Source of the DNA: Myrica gale
Lineage: Eukaryota; Streptophyta; Magnoliopsida; Fagales; Myricaceae
DNA: 64,000 nt
Direction: 5' to 3'
NCBI GenBank assembly: GCA_963930655.1
Contig: OZ005612.1
Location: 6,453,001 to 6,517,000, forward strand
How positions within the stretch are numbered: the first letter of the stretch is position 1; every line of letters starts with the position of its first letter. The notes under the pieces were generated by a model. It ran no database searches. It was not told the origin of the DNA and saw nothing but the letters and a program-made list of their open reading frames with translations. Positions 1 through 9,769 of the stretch are shown here, in pieces. Both the position numbers and the translations under genes were made by a program.

Positions 1-1614
1 AAAACGTGATGGGGGAGCCCAAATTGGAGCTTAATCTAAGTTGGAATAAGGGCTCAAATCACAAAGTCCGTGTAGGAGCCTAAATGAATGTTAGGCCCAA
101 TACCCTAAAAGAACACCATGTCCACTAATACTTTGGGAGTATACCCAGTATGGTCTAAGGAGGCCCAATAGGCCTTCATTGAAGTTTAATGGTCTGAAAT
201 CTTGTAGTTATTATCATAGTTGTTTCAATTGTCAATGATTACTCTTTGAACATGTTACGCTGTTTATGCTTCGTTCAAGTTCATATCAAATTAATGTCCA
301 TTGTTACATATGTACTTTAATGCTTGGATATGTGATTGCATTCATAAGAGGGAAAACAAAAGTGAGGAACCCTCCAATCTGCGAGGGTCCCCCGAATGGT
401 GGTGACGGTACTGGGCACTTAGGAGATGTGCAACCCCCACTACAGGGAGTGGGTTGGCTCATTTCTGAACGCTAAGGCGTAATGTTATGTTAAGGGTCCT
501 AGTGCTGGAAGCACGGGACAGTCCCATAGAAGGGTAGGAGACGCGCAACCCGACTCTGAGGGTGAACAAAGCTAATATCGGGAACTCCTCAGGAACCAAT
601 GATGGTGTGATGCATTGCATATTTTAAATTATCTTCGTTCATACTTATTGTCCTGAAAGTTAGTTCTACATCAGGCTTAAGTGAATTATATGCACTGTAT
701 TTGTTTGATCATGTTTTCCCTACCACCACCTTACTGAGTCAATAGGACTCACCCTTTTCTCTTATGTTGTATTTGTAATATTTGGCGACTTGGGTATTGA
801 AGAATGAAGCTATTCGATGAAGAGTTGACCTATGAATAACACCCTTATGTTCTGGTGCTCAAGATCCGGAAATCGGTCTCGGATTCTCTTGGAGTGTCAG
901 TGGAGCATGAGGCCCACTGGTTCTTTAGGGAGACCCTACCTCCATCCCATGTAACCCCATCCCCTGTATCCCTACCATTCCCTGTACCCCCACTATCCCC
1001 ACTATCCTCATCATCCCCGTTACCCCGATTTGATGATTTTGGTCTATCAGATATACCACCTGAGTGGTTGAGGCTCGATTACGTTCCTTCCCCGCCGACG
1101 GGAAATAGTAGTGTCATTCCGGGGTCTGAGCTTATCGATCTTACATCGGACGAGGAGGTTTAATACCCTTCTTAGGCTTGTCAGAATGTTTTCTCCAGAG
1201 TTTGTTCATGTGTATGAGGAAGTTTCTGAATCTTTGTAGCCTTTTATGTAGTCACCGGAGGATGTAGCTTGAACTATTAAAGTTGTCCTTATTATTTCAG
1301 GTTTTCAATCTCCTTTGTGATACTTTCCTCATCTTTTATCTCGAGATTCTTATTTCTACTCAAAAGCTTATAATCCGACACTTTTGACTTATTCGGATTT
1401 TATTATCTCTTTGACCTTTTTGTAAAACATAGAGTTTTTAACTTAAGCCTTTTCCAAACTTCCCAGTACAATTTTATTTGTAAATACGCTTTCCGCTAAG
1501 TCTATTGGTAAATCGACTAAGACTCATAGTGACATACGTGTCATAATCCCCGCTTGTGTGCATACCATTACTATAGGCGAGCTTAGAGGGTAAGTATGAG
1601 CACGGGGCATGACA
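1..1614 (+). mobile_element. Ty3/gypsy LTR, 3' part (left end outside window)
   Basis: The stretch ends in CATGACA directly before a tRNA-Met-type primer-binding site at 1618, as a 5' LTR would. It contains the TTACTGAGTC...GACTCACCC motif near 733-752 that is common in sense-strand plant gypsy LTRs, and a block at 390-560 that reappears on the minus strand at 15.73-15.93 kb. The true 5' end is not visible. Family assignment rests on LTR style and the PBS, because no pol is present. Confidence 0.6.
855..1163 (+). other. Open frame inside gypsy LTR, Pro/Ser-rich with SIM-like C-terminus
   Basis: About 100 codons are open inside the LTR. The frame opens at a GTG rather than an ATG, so the true start is unknown. 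The middle is rich in Pro and Ser. The last residues read ELIDLTSDEEV, which matches a SUMO-interacting motif (hydrophobic-D-L-T followed by acidic residues). Whether it is translated is unknown; it may be part of an unrecognised LTR-encoded peptide or chance. Confidence 0.25.
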
Positions 1615-1925
1615 GATTGGTATCAGGGGTGACGTTAGAGGTTTAGGCAGTCTTAGGCTAGAATCCTCTTCTGCTGATAGCAATATTGGTGATATTGTTC
1701 CACAGGGGAACAGATGGCTGGGAACATAGGAGGTGATAAACCGGGAGTTGACGCGGATGAGGTCATCCGCACTTTGGCGGGCTTTTCTAGAGGCTCCCCT
1801 ATTTTCTTGAGCACGCTGTGGAATTGAATTGGCTGTATTTAGGGGTTGATCCCCATAATGCAATAATACTTTGAAGGAATGAATGAATGTACGTAGTCTT
1901 GATTAGAAAATAAAAGAAGATAAAT
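1615..1925 (+). pseudogene. PBS and truncated gag start of the gypsy element
   Basis: The PBS begins at 1618 (TGGTATCAGG, one change from the usual TGGTATCAGA, with further decay after it). An ATG at 1714 opens a gag-like frame starting MAGNIGGDKPGVDADEV that stops after about 40 codons. The rest of the element is gone, cut off at the next retroelement at 1926. Confidence 0.5.
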
Positions 1926-3398
1926 TGTAACACTCCGACCCTTAAACTTCAAATGGACAAAGATCCTTCTGAAAAATGGGACTTTCCAACCTGTTTACAA
2001 GCAAATTTTTGTCCCAACCAAGAACTCAAAAGAAAAATTTCATTCCACCACTTAATAGTCCAACTCATATTCCAGCCAAAACATAAGAAGAACAATGATA
2101 CCCAAGAGTTTAATCAGAGCACTACTTTAAAATCCTCAAATCTCATAATTAACAATGGATCCAAATACTAGTTTTCCCAAATGAATTAAAATTACTAAAA
2201 TCTCCAATTTAATGCAATCACTACCGAAGTCTCCAAAAGGCTCTTTACTCGATAACCCTGCAACTTGCGATCTTCTCAAAACTATCACTCGAGAACTCCT
2301 ACTACTCGCTGCCACATACCGCTAAATTTGAAAGATAGGAAGTGAAGTGTTGAGCTACAACTAGCTCAGTAAGTAGCAATAAATGGAGTAGGGAAAATGA
2401 CAGTTTATAAGCATAACCGAGATCAAGAAAAAGTAGTGAGCAAAACTAACTGAAAACATAATTTATAACAAAATATCTCGCGCCAAGCAACGTAGTGAAA
2501 TTATCAATGGTCACAAAGACTCCAATGGTCACACAGACCTCAATGGTAACAAAGACCTCAATGGTCACACAGACCCCAATGGTCACAAAGATCTTAACAG
2601 TAACAAGCACGAGAATAGTTTGATAGTAAGCTAACACTACAAATTTCACAAAATAAGCAAACTATTTCAAATGAGTTCGTAAAATCTCATTTTTACCAAT
2701 ATTCGTTCAGTTCCCATAACGCATCAAAATCCTTTAGATTCCACAAAAGTATAGAGAAATAAGCCAACTATTTCAAATGAGTTCGTATAGAGTGCTCATT
2801 TAAAATGCAAGATCTCGTACATTTAGATTCCACAAAAGTATAGAGAAATAAAACTACATTGAAATGACAGTCACCTAAAACGCTTAACCCGAGCCTACAA
2901 GTCCTCAAAATATTGCTGAAAAAACAATCTGAACCAAAAGCGTCGACGAGATTGAAAGAGAACCGCTTACTATCAAGGGATTGGCCTCTCAATGCTATTT
3001 AAAACGCACAACTTTCAAAGATAGCTTACGGTTTTTGCCAACTTCAGTTGGTTCGGAGTTGTATGAATGTATCTTCTTCGCAGGTTTCATAGCTTTTGAA
3101 TATTTTAATCACATTTGTTTCAAATGTTTGAAACTGTCTTTACAAAGATTTGAAATTTTTTTTCAAAAGAGCGACAGACCAAAATTTTGAATAGTTTTTG
3201 CAAACCATATTTTTGAATATTTGTAATTCCAGCATTTGCAGTGATTTCAAAACAAAACCGAATTGGAACTTTAGAATGTTTATATTAAACATTATTATAA
3301 AATTAGTTACCGGATTTTATTAAAACAAAATAGAGCCGAATATGTTTTGAATTTTTTTGGTTCTGTTAACTTGAAGAGACTTTTTTTTGAATATTACA
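1926..3398 (-). repeat. 3' LTR of the gag-only gypsy element
   Basis: It runs from TGTAACACTCCGACCC at the plus-strand left edge to ...ATATTACA at 3398, giving TG...CA ends on either strand. It is highly similar to 4885-6172. It contains internal short duplications: blocks with ACTATTTCAAATGAGTTCGTA near 2660 and 2768, and AGATTCCACAAAAGTATAGA near 2736 and 2824. Confidence 0.85.
2503..2602. repeat. Minisatellite inside LTR (CAATGGTCACAAAGACCT unit)
   Basis: About five imperfect copies of an 18-bp unit, CAATGGTCAC(A)AAGAC(C)T, lie in tandem. The matching place in the other LTR (about 5464-5520) has only about three, one of them damaged, so the array changed length after insertion. Confidence 0.8.
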
Positions 3399-3440
3399 AT
3401 ATCCCCCTTAAAGAAATTTCGTCCCCAAAATTGACTTATC
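3399..3440 (-). other. Polypurine tract of gypsy element
   Basis: On the minus strand the run GGGGACGAAATTTCTTTAAG followed by GGGGAT ends directly at the 3' LTR. This is the usual plant gypsy primer for plus-strand synthesis and fixes the LTR edge at 3398. Confidence 0.8.
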
Positions 3441-3476
3441 GCAATAAAGGAACAATTCTGGATGTTTTGACCACAT

Positions 3477-4582
3477 CTACTCTGTGGCTTGATCCTCCTG
3501 GGTTGATAATGCATATACCCTTCCCTGAACCTTTTTTGCAGGATTATTAACCCGAGGCGATGACGGATTCGTATTCTTATTATTAGGACACTCATGTGCG
3601 AAGTGACCCGGCCGCTTGCAAGCATAACACAACTGAACTCCAAGGCAAGGTTGTCCAAACTGGTGCTTTCCGCAACGGGGAAAAGGGCTCCCATTTCCAT
3701 GCTGTGTATTTTGTATTATGACATCAATGATATTGGAGGTATCATTCTTGTTGTTGGAGTTATGCTCCTTGCCTTGCCCATCCTGTACTTCCAACCTTCT
3801 CTTCTTAACCTCATTGAAAACATCTCAATGTCTGAAATCTTCCTCTAATGCCATGACCCTCTTCACTGTTTCAGTGTAACTATTAACTCCATAAGCCAAA
3901 ATGAGATGACGGAACCTGTCACTGAGACCCCTTTGAAAATTTCAAATCCTTTTTCCTTCATCCGAAATTAAATGAGGTGCAAAGCGAGACAATTCTACAA
4001 ATCTTGCAGCATACTGCTCCATACTCATGGCCCCTGGGACCAAATCTGCGAATTCTCTTTCACGACGATCCTTGAAAATCTCTGGATAGTAAGTCTCATT
4101 GAACAATTACTTAAATTTAGCCCAAGTAATTAGAACATCTTCACCAAGTTCTTCCTTTATCAGTAACTCAATGTCATCCCACCATCTTTCCGCAGCATCC
4201 TCCAAGCAAAAGTCGCGTACTTCACCTCCTGCCAATCCGTGCAGTTAAGAACTTTGGGTAATTTTTCCATCTTAGTTAACCATTTCTCAGCATCGATTGG
4301 ATCAGGCTCTCCCGTAAAAACAGGTGGATTATGTTTCTTCAAATCCCCAAATGAACAACCCTCATGTGCAGTCCTATTTCCTCATGTGGCCTGAGCAAGT
4401 CTAACATTGATCCGATTTGCCACCGCATCCACATCGTCCTCACTAGGTGTAACAAACCTTCCGTTCGAGGTAGACATCTCATTACGGCTTGACCCTTCTT
4501 CCTCTAAAATTTCGTTCACAACTCTCCTTGGTCTTGCACCCCTAGGCGACATCTTCTTCCTAACATTTGTTTGGCAAAACAA
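3477..4582 (-). pseudogene. Gypsy gag with CCHC zinc knuckle, decayed
   Basis: Pieces of one gag protein are read in order on the minus strand. The N-terminus (4582-4382) starts with a basic MSPRGARPRR stretch. A capsid-type piece with PVFTGEPDPIDAEKWLTKME lies at 4340-4160. The C-terminus (3794-3477) has a zinc knuckle CYACKRPGHFAHEC (CX2CX4HX4C) and the RVYAL sequence that usually opens the protease region. Stops and frame changes break it between the pieces. The family's role is to package element RNA in virus-like particles in the cytoplasm. Nothing of pol follows. Confidence 0.8.
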
Positions 4583-4863
4583 AATTTAGTAAAAAATAAC
4601 GACCCCAAAGGCCAAACGCAGGGAACAAAAATGTAAAATCTCGAACTCAACATATAACAACAAAATCCAAATTCCAAAAATCACTTCTAATATCAAAACC
4701 TATCGTAAATCAAGATCAAGTCCTAGTTCAAGTTCAAATATCTCTCAAATAAATCAACAGATTCAATTCTAACCCTTGAAAGGAAAAAAAAACATTCTCC
4801 TTCTCGACTTAATCCTATGCTCTGACTTTCATCAAAATCTTCTTAAGAGTCTACAAAATCATA

Positions 4864-4883
4864 AACCTATGCTCTGATTCCAT
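4864..4883 (-). other. Primer-binding site of gag-only gypsy element
   Basis: Read on the minus strand, TGGAATCAGAGCATAGG follows the LTR directly. It is one base from the tRNA-Met complement TGGTATCAGAGC. This sets the element's orientation. Confidence 0.75.
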
Positions 4884-4884
4884 C

Positions 4885-6172
4885 TGTAACGCTCCGACCC
4901 GAAAAGTTCAAACGGACAAGGTTCCTTCTGAAAAATGAGACTTTCCACCCTGTTCAAATGCAAATTTTTTTCCCAACCAAGAACTCAAAAGAAAAATTCC
5001 ATTCCACCACTTAATAGTCCAACTCATATTCCAACCAACGCATAAGAAGAACAATGACACCCAAGATTTTATTCAGAACACTACTTTAAAATCCTCAAAT
5101 CTCATAATTAACAATGGATCCAAATACTAGTTTTCTCAAATGAATTAAAATTACTAAAATCTCCAATTTAATACGATCACTACCAAAGTCTCCAAAAGGC
5201 TCTTTACTCGATAACGCTGCAACTTGCGATCTTCTCAAAACTATCACTTGAGAACTCCTACTACTCGCTGCCACATACCGCTAAATCTAGAAGATAGGAA
5301 GTGAAGTGGTGAACTACAACTAGCTCAGTAAGTAGCAATAAATGAGGTAGGAAAAATGATAGTTTATAAGCATAATCGAGATCAAGAAAAAGTAGTGAGC
5401 AATACTAACTGAAAACATAATTTATAACAAAATATCTCACGCCAAGCAACATAGTGAAATTATCAATGGTCACACAGACCTCACTGGTCAGTCATACCCC
5501 AATGGTCACAAAGACCTTAATAGTAACAAGCACGAGAATAGTTTGATAGTAAGCTCACACTATAAATTTCACAAAATAAGCCAACTATTTCAAATGAGTT
5601 CGTAAAATCTCATTTTTACCAAAATTCGTTCAGTTCCCGTAACGCATCAAAATCATTTAGAATACAGTGCACATTTAAAATACAACATCTCGTGCATTTA
5701 GATTCCACAAAAGTATAGATAAATATAATTCCATTGAAAGGCCACTTATCTAAAACGTTTAACCTGAAGCCTACAGTTCCCCAAAATATTGTTGAACAAA
5801 CTATCTGAACCAAAAGCGTCGACGAGATCAAAAGAGAACCGCTTACTATCAACGGATTTGCCTCTCAATGCTATTCAAAACGCACAACTTTCAAAGATAG
5901 CTTACGGTTTTTGCCAACTTTCGTTGGTTTGGAGTTGTATGAATGTATCTTCTTCGCAGGTTTCAGAGCTTTGTAATATTTTAATCACATTCATTTCAAA
6001 TGTTTGATTCTGTCTTTACAAAGATTTGAATATTTTATTGAAAGAGTGACAGACCGAAAGTTTGAATAGTTTTTGCAAACCACATTTTTGAATATTTGTA
6101 ATTCCAGCAGTGATTTCAAAACAAAGCCGAACTAGAACTTTTGAATGTTTATATTAAACATTATTCTGAAAT
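4885..6172 (-). repeat. 5' LTR of the gag-only gypsy element, truncated
   Basis: It aligns with 1926-3398 along nearly its whole length but similarity stops at about 6172, roughly 100 bp short of the LTR end. The lost part is the element's own 5' edge. The cut edge lies about 255 bp from the ATG of the PCR-family gene. Confidence 0.8.
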
Positions 6173-6175
6173 TGC

Positions 6176-6181
6176 CACGTG
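6176..6181. promoter_or_regulatory. G-box (CACGTG) upstream of PCR gene
   Basis: GCCACGTGT is a G-box/ABRE-type core, bound by bZIP and bHLH factors in plants. It sits 247 bp before the ATG, just outside the truncated LTR. An ACTTATAAG sequence at about 6266 could serve as TATA box. Function is inferred only. Confidence 0.35.
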
Positions 6182-6427
6182 TAATGAAATATCTTATCTA
6201 ATTATAAGGTAGATTGAGTCAACCAAGGCTGCTTGACTTGACTCGTTGCTTCCAAGACTCGTACACTTATAAGACTCAAGCCATTCCCCATCTCATTTAG
6301 GTACTTGTATAACCCACCATACCAGTATTACTACGCCAATTTCTCCTTCTCAGATAATATGTTATAGAGCAGACTGCTTCATCCTTCTGGTCAGCCATCT
6401 GTTAGCATAATTTTTAATTACTCACCA

Positions 6428-7472
6428 ATGTATTCATCAAAGCCAATGGCTTATGAGGATTACTCCGAGGAGCCGCCTCTATCAGGTACCGCGACCGGTG
6501 TTCCAGTCAGCTCCTCCGGCGAATATTACGAGTATACCCAGCCAGCTGCCTTTCATATTAAGTCGAGAGCTCGGGTCCCCTGGTCCTCCGGCCTCTTTGA
6601 CTGCTTCTCTGATATGAAAACTTGTAAGAACAACTCTTCCTTGAAGGAAGCGAGCTATATTTTGGAGAGTTTATGTTTTTTTTTTTAAGCAAGCAGATAA
6701 GATTGACACGGAGTTTCCATGTTTGATTCTTCCCATGATTTCTCGCAGGTTGCGTAACATTATGGTGCCCTTGCATAACTTTTGGTCAAGTGGCGGAGAT
6801 TGTGGACAAAGGATCAACTTGTAAGTATAGTATCCAAAGAAGATGGTGAATTTTGTACAAGTGACTGTATATCTTGTTGATCATGGCGTGATAATCATTG
6901 ATATGATTTTATTATATTATGATGTGCTATGGTGATTTAATTATTTTACAGCTTGTGGTGCTAGTGGAGCCTTGTACGCACTTGTTTGCTGTGTGATTGG
7001 TTGTCCATGCCTCTACTCGTGCTTCTACCGGTCAAAAATGAGGCAACAGTACGCGCTGCGGGAGACCCGTTGTGGGGATTGCTTAGTTCATTGCTGCTGT
7101 GAGGGTTGCGCCTTGTGCCAAGAGCATCGTGAGCTCACAATGCGTGGATATGACATGACCATCGGTAAAACTTTAAAGCTGCATTACCTTCTTTCTATTA
7201 TGCTCTTCCCTGATATTGATTTTGCCTGAAAATCTTCAGAAAAAAAAACCTTCGGATAACGGATTCTCCCAAGTACGACTTATCCAAATTTAAAATGGAC
7301 TTCACGTTGAGAAAAAATAATAGGTGATAGAATTTAATCTTTTTTGTTTGAGTATTCTTGGAAATCTTAGTTTGGTTCTCTCTGAAATTGACTAGGATGG
7401 CATGGAAATGTTGAGCGGCGTAATCGTGGGGTCACCACAGCTCCATCTGTCGAAGAAAGCATGAGCCGATAG
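6428..7472 (+). CDS. PLAC8 / plant cadmium resistance (PCR, cell number regulator) protein
   Basis: Four exons (6428-6623, 6749-6820, 6952-7164, 7396-7472) join in phase with GT-AG introns to give 185 aa, normal for the family. The Tyr/Pro/Ser-rich N-terminus (1-60) is followed by the signature CCVTLWCPC (about 66-74), a Cys-rich hydrophobic stretch [20 protein letters not shown], then [22 protein letters not shown] and the C-terminal GWHGNVERR motif in the last exon. Known members are small plasma-membrane proteins that export Cd/Zn (AtPCR1/2) or limit cell number (fw2.2/CNR). Which role applies here cannot be told. A truncated LTR lies 255 bp upstream. Relics of other family copies lie at 8252 and 31614. 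Confidence 0.92.
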
Positions 7473-9089
7473 ACTGGAATGAAGATCTAAGGTTGTCGGA
7501 TTCCACTAGCTAGCATATATCATAGTGATCATCAAGCTTGTCGAGTCTAAAGAGTCATTATATTATTTGTTCTAAAAACTAAGATAATTATACTAAATGA
7601 GATCTGCTGGAAAAAAAAGGAAAAAGTTTTATTTCCTCTTTTCCCTGCTTTTCCCATGATCAGTAAAAAGAAACTTCTTTCAGATCCCGCGTTAAAAAGA
7701 AAACAGGAAATATTGACCCTTCGTCTTAGATTATATATTATGGTCAAATACTCAAGCTGATCAACTTGAACGCCAATTAGAAGAAGTCATGAAAAGAACA
7801 TAATGTGTCTACTTTCATATAAGCGTTACATGTTAAGACAACGATGTTACGATTGATTGAGTCCTAGAGGTATTCCTAGTTTGTATTTTGATTCCTCTTC
7901 TGAGCAGGAGGACCGTATGTAATGTATCATAATTAATTTGTCAATAAATAAAAAGTCTGAATCAAGACTTTATTTTAAGTGATGTCATGTTGGCCCACCC
8001 ATTTATTTTTCTATTGCTTTTTAGTCACTTATTATTGACAGATAAAGTTTTTCTTTCCTGTCTCGGTCCCGCGTTGATAAGATGGAAGCAGACCATATAT
8101 AATATCACGTCTCTCACAAACAAGTCAATTGGGATATTACGGGACACTTTCTAATATATTATATATAAATATAGATATATGATTTCATGTATCTATCCTA
8201 GTCATTGTTTTTGAACCAAAAGTATATGCGTTTATCCTGGAAATTGACTAGGTTGGCATGGAAATGTTGTGCCGGGTAATCGTGATTCGTGCTGATCTTC
8301 CTATCTAATATAAGTCCAAAGAAATAAGTTAAAAGTCATTTGGATATTCTCTCTTAATGAGTTGCTTTACATTTTCTAGTTGAATGAAAACAGTTAGGAA
8401 AACTTCATACTTAATCTCATATTTATAAGTTAAAATAAATTTCGTAGCTGTAATTATCAAAATCGAGTCATTTATTATTTAAAAATCATCCGTTTTCAGT
8501 TCAAATTAAGTACAAAAAAGTATAAAAAATGTCCTCCAAGATAAAATATTTTAAAAAATAATAATATTTTAAAAAAAATCACTAAAATTTTCCTTCCTTT
8601 TTTATTTCCGTACGTGTCAGATCAGATAGATGCAAGCAGATAATAGTTAAGACGTGATCTCACGAATAATTGGCCCTTACTACGGGGCAGTACTCTCTAA
8701 GTAATTAATTACTAATGTTATACGATTCAATGCATCTACCATACAATCTTGATCGAAGGAAATTAGGAGGAGAAAGATCTTGCCTAGAGCGAACCATCTC
8801 ATTTTTTTCCCACAAAATTAAGAAGTTATGTCCGTCCGATCCGAGGATTACCGTTTTCTTCTTTTCTTTGTCCCTCTCGGCAGTTATAATTAAAGATATT
8901 ACTGAATATTACATATAAAAGTGGTTTTACACAAAGACCTACTTTGGCGATGAAAATAAAAAAAAACTAATTGATCCGGTATTCTAAAGCTTAGAGATAA
9001 TAGAGTTTTGCATGTAAATTGCGGTGCAAACAATGTGGCGAGTCAATTAGTTTGTTGGCATGCCTCGAGAAAACCTTTATCTTTTAATT
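7473..9089. other. Intergenic, AT-rich; only a PCR exon relic seen
   Basis: No gene is supported here. A possible polyadenylation region for the PCR gene (AATAAA-like runs) lies near 7943-7950. The open frames at 7547-7747 and 8715-8918 look like chance. The exon relic at 8252 is listed separately. Confidence 0.5.
8252..8292 (+). pseudogene. Relic of PCR-family last exon
   Basis: The block GGAAATTGACTAGGTTGGCA at 8239 and the following bases repeat the intron-3/exon-4 junction of the intact gene at 7384-7428. The acceptor CTAG is kept and the frame reads GWHGNV, but the sequence diverges after about 40 bp. This suggests a local duplication of the gene's 3' end, now mostly lost. Confidence 0.6.
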
Positions 9090-9510
9090 CGGGCTGAACA
9101 AAATCGGATCGCGGACCGGATCTGATCGCAAAAATGACCGGATTTGCGGTCCGGATTTATTTTTTAAAATGTGATACGGTCCATGTCTTTTGACAAACCG
9201 GTCCGGACCGGACCGGATCGGATTTATTAATATAAATAAAAAATATTTTTTAATATATTTTTAATACAAATTACAAAATTAAAAATTTTAATTTTAATTT
9301 AAACTAAAATTCTACATTTTTATATGTTTTTCCCCTTCAAAATTAACCTAAAAATATTTATAAAAAAAAAATGAAACAGGTTCAGACCGCATTTGGCTGG
9401 ACCGACCGAACCGAACCACTTATAAATCGTCTAATACATTTCTTTAATTTAAGAGAACTGAAAATACAGTTCAGATCGAATTTCAGTCTTAAAACAGGAT
9501 CGCATTTCTA
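9090..9510. repeat. ACCGG/GGACCG-rich repeat, probable hAT-type non-autonomous element
   Basis: The segment starting near CGGGCTGAACAAAATCGG has dense CCGGA/TCCGG/GACCGG words, then an AT-rich middle, then GGACCGACCGAACCGAACC near 9400. The style matches the better defined element at 19711-20138, but I could not fix termini or a target duplication. Confidence 0.4.
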
Positions 9511-9512
9511 AT

Positions 9513-9769
9513 TTTCAACTCAACTTTTAAGGTCGACGAAAATGATTTACTAGCCGTGCACAATGTGTGGACTTTACGGACGGAATCCTGTGGAGTGCAA
9601 ACTAACGCGTGGAGGGGAGTCCGCTTTTTCTTTTAGCGACTTTCAACTCAACTGTTAACGTTGACGAAAATGATTAACTAGTCGTGCACAATGTGTGGAC
9701 TTTACGGACGGAATGCTGTGGAGTGCAAACTAACGCGTGGAGGGGAGTCCGCTTTTTCTTTTAGTGACT
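9513..9769. repeat. Direct tandem duplication, two units of ~128 bp
   Basis: Units 9513-9640 and 9641-9769 are nearly identical. Both start TTTCAACTCAAC, share GTGCACAATGTGTGGACTTT and ACTAACGCGTGGAGGGGAGT, and end CTTTTAG(C/T)GACTT. No coding function is seen. Confidence 0.9.

Larger units (their letters stand above)
1926..6172 (-). mobile_element. Pol-less (gag-only) Ty3/gypsy element, minus strand
   Basis: Two LTRs (1926-3398 and 4885-6172) flank a 1.49-kb internal region. On the minus strand the order is 5' LTR, PBS at 4864-4883, gag (4582 to 3477), polypurine tract (about 3400-3430), 3' LTR. There is no protease, reverse transcriptase, RNase H or integrase; gag runs almost straight into the GGGGACGAAATTTCTTTAAG tract that normally follows pol. 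The element would need proteins supplied in trans. The LTRs have diverged visibly, so the insertion is not recent. The 5' LTR is missing its first ~100 bp, so no target duplication can be read. Confidence 0.85.

Noticed and set aside
3347-4589. Plus-strand open frames opposite gag
   Set aside because: Shadows of the minus-strand gag; the minus strand has the CCHC knuckle, PBS and PPT in order.
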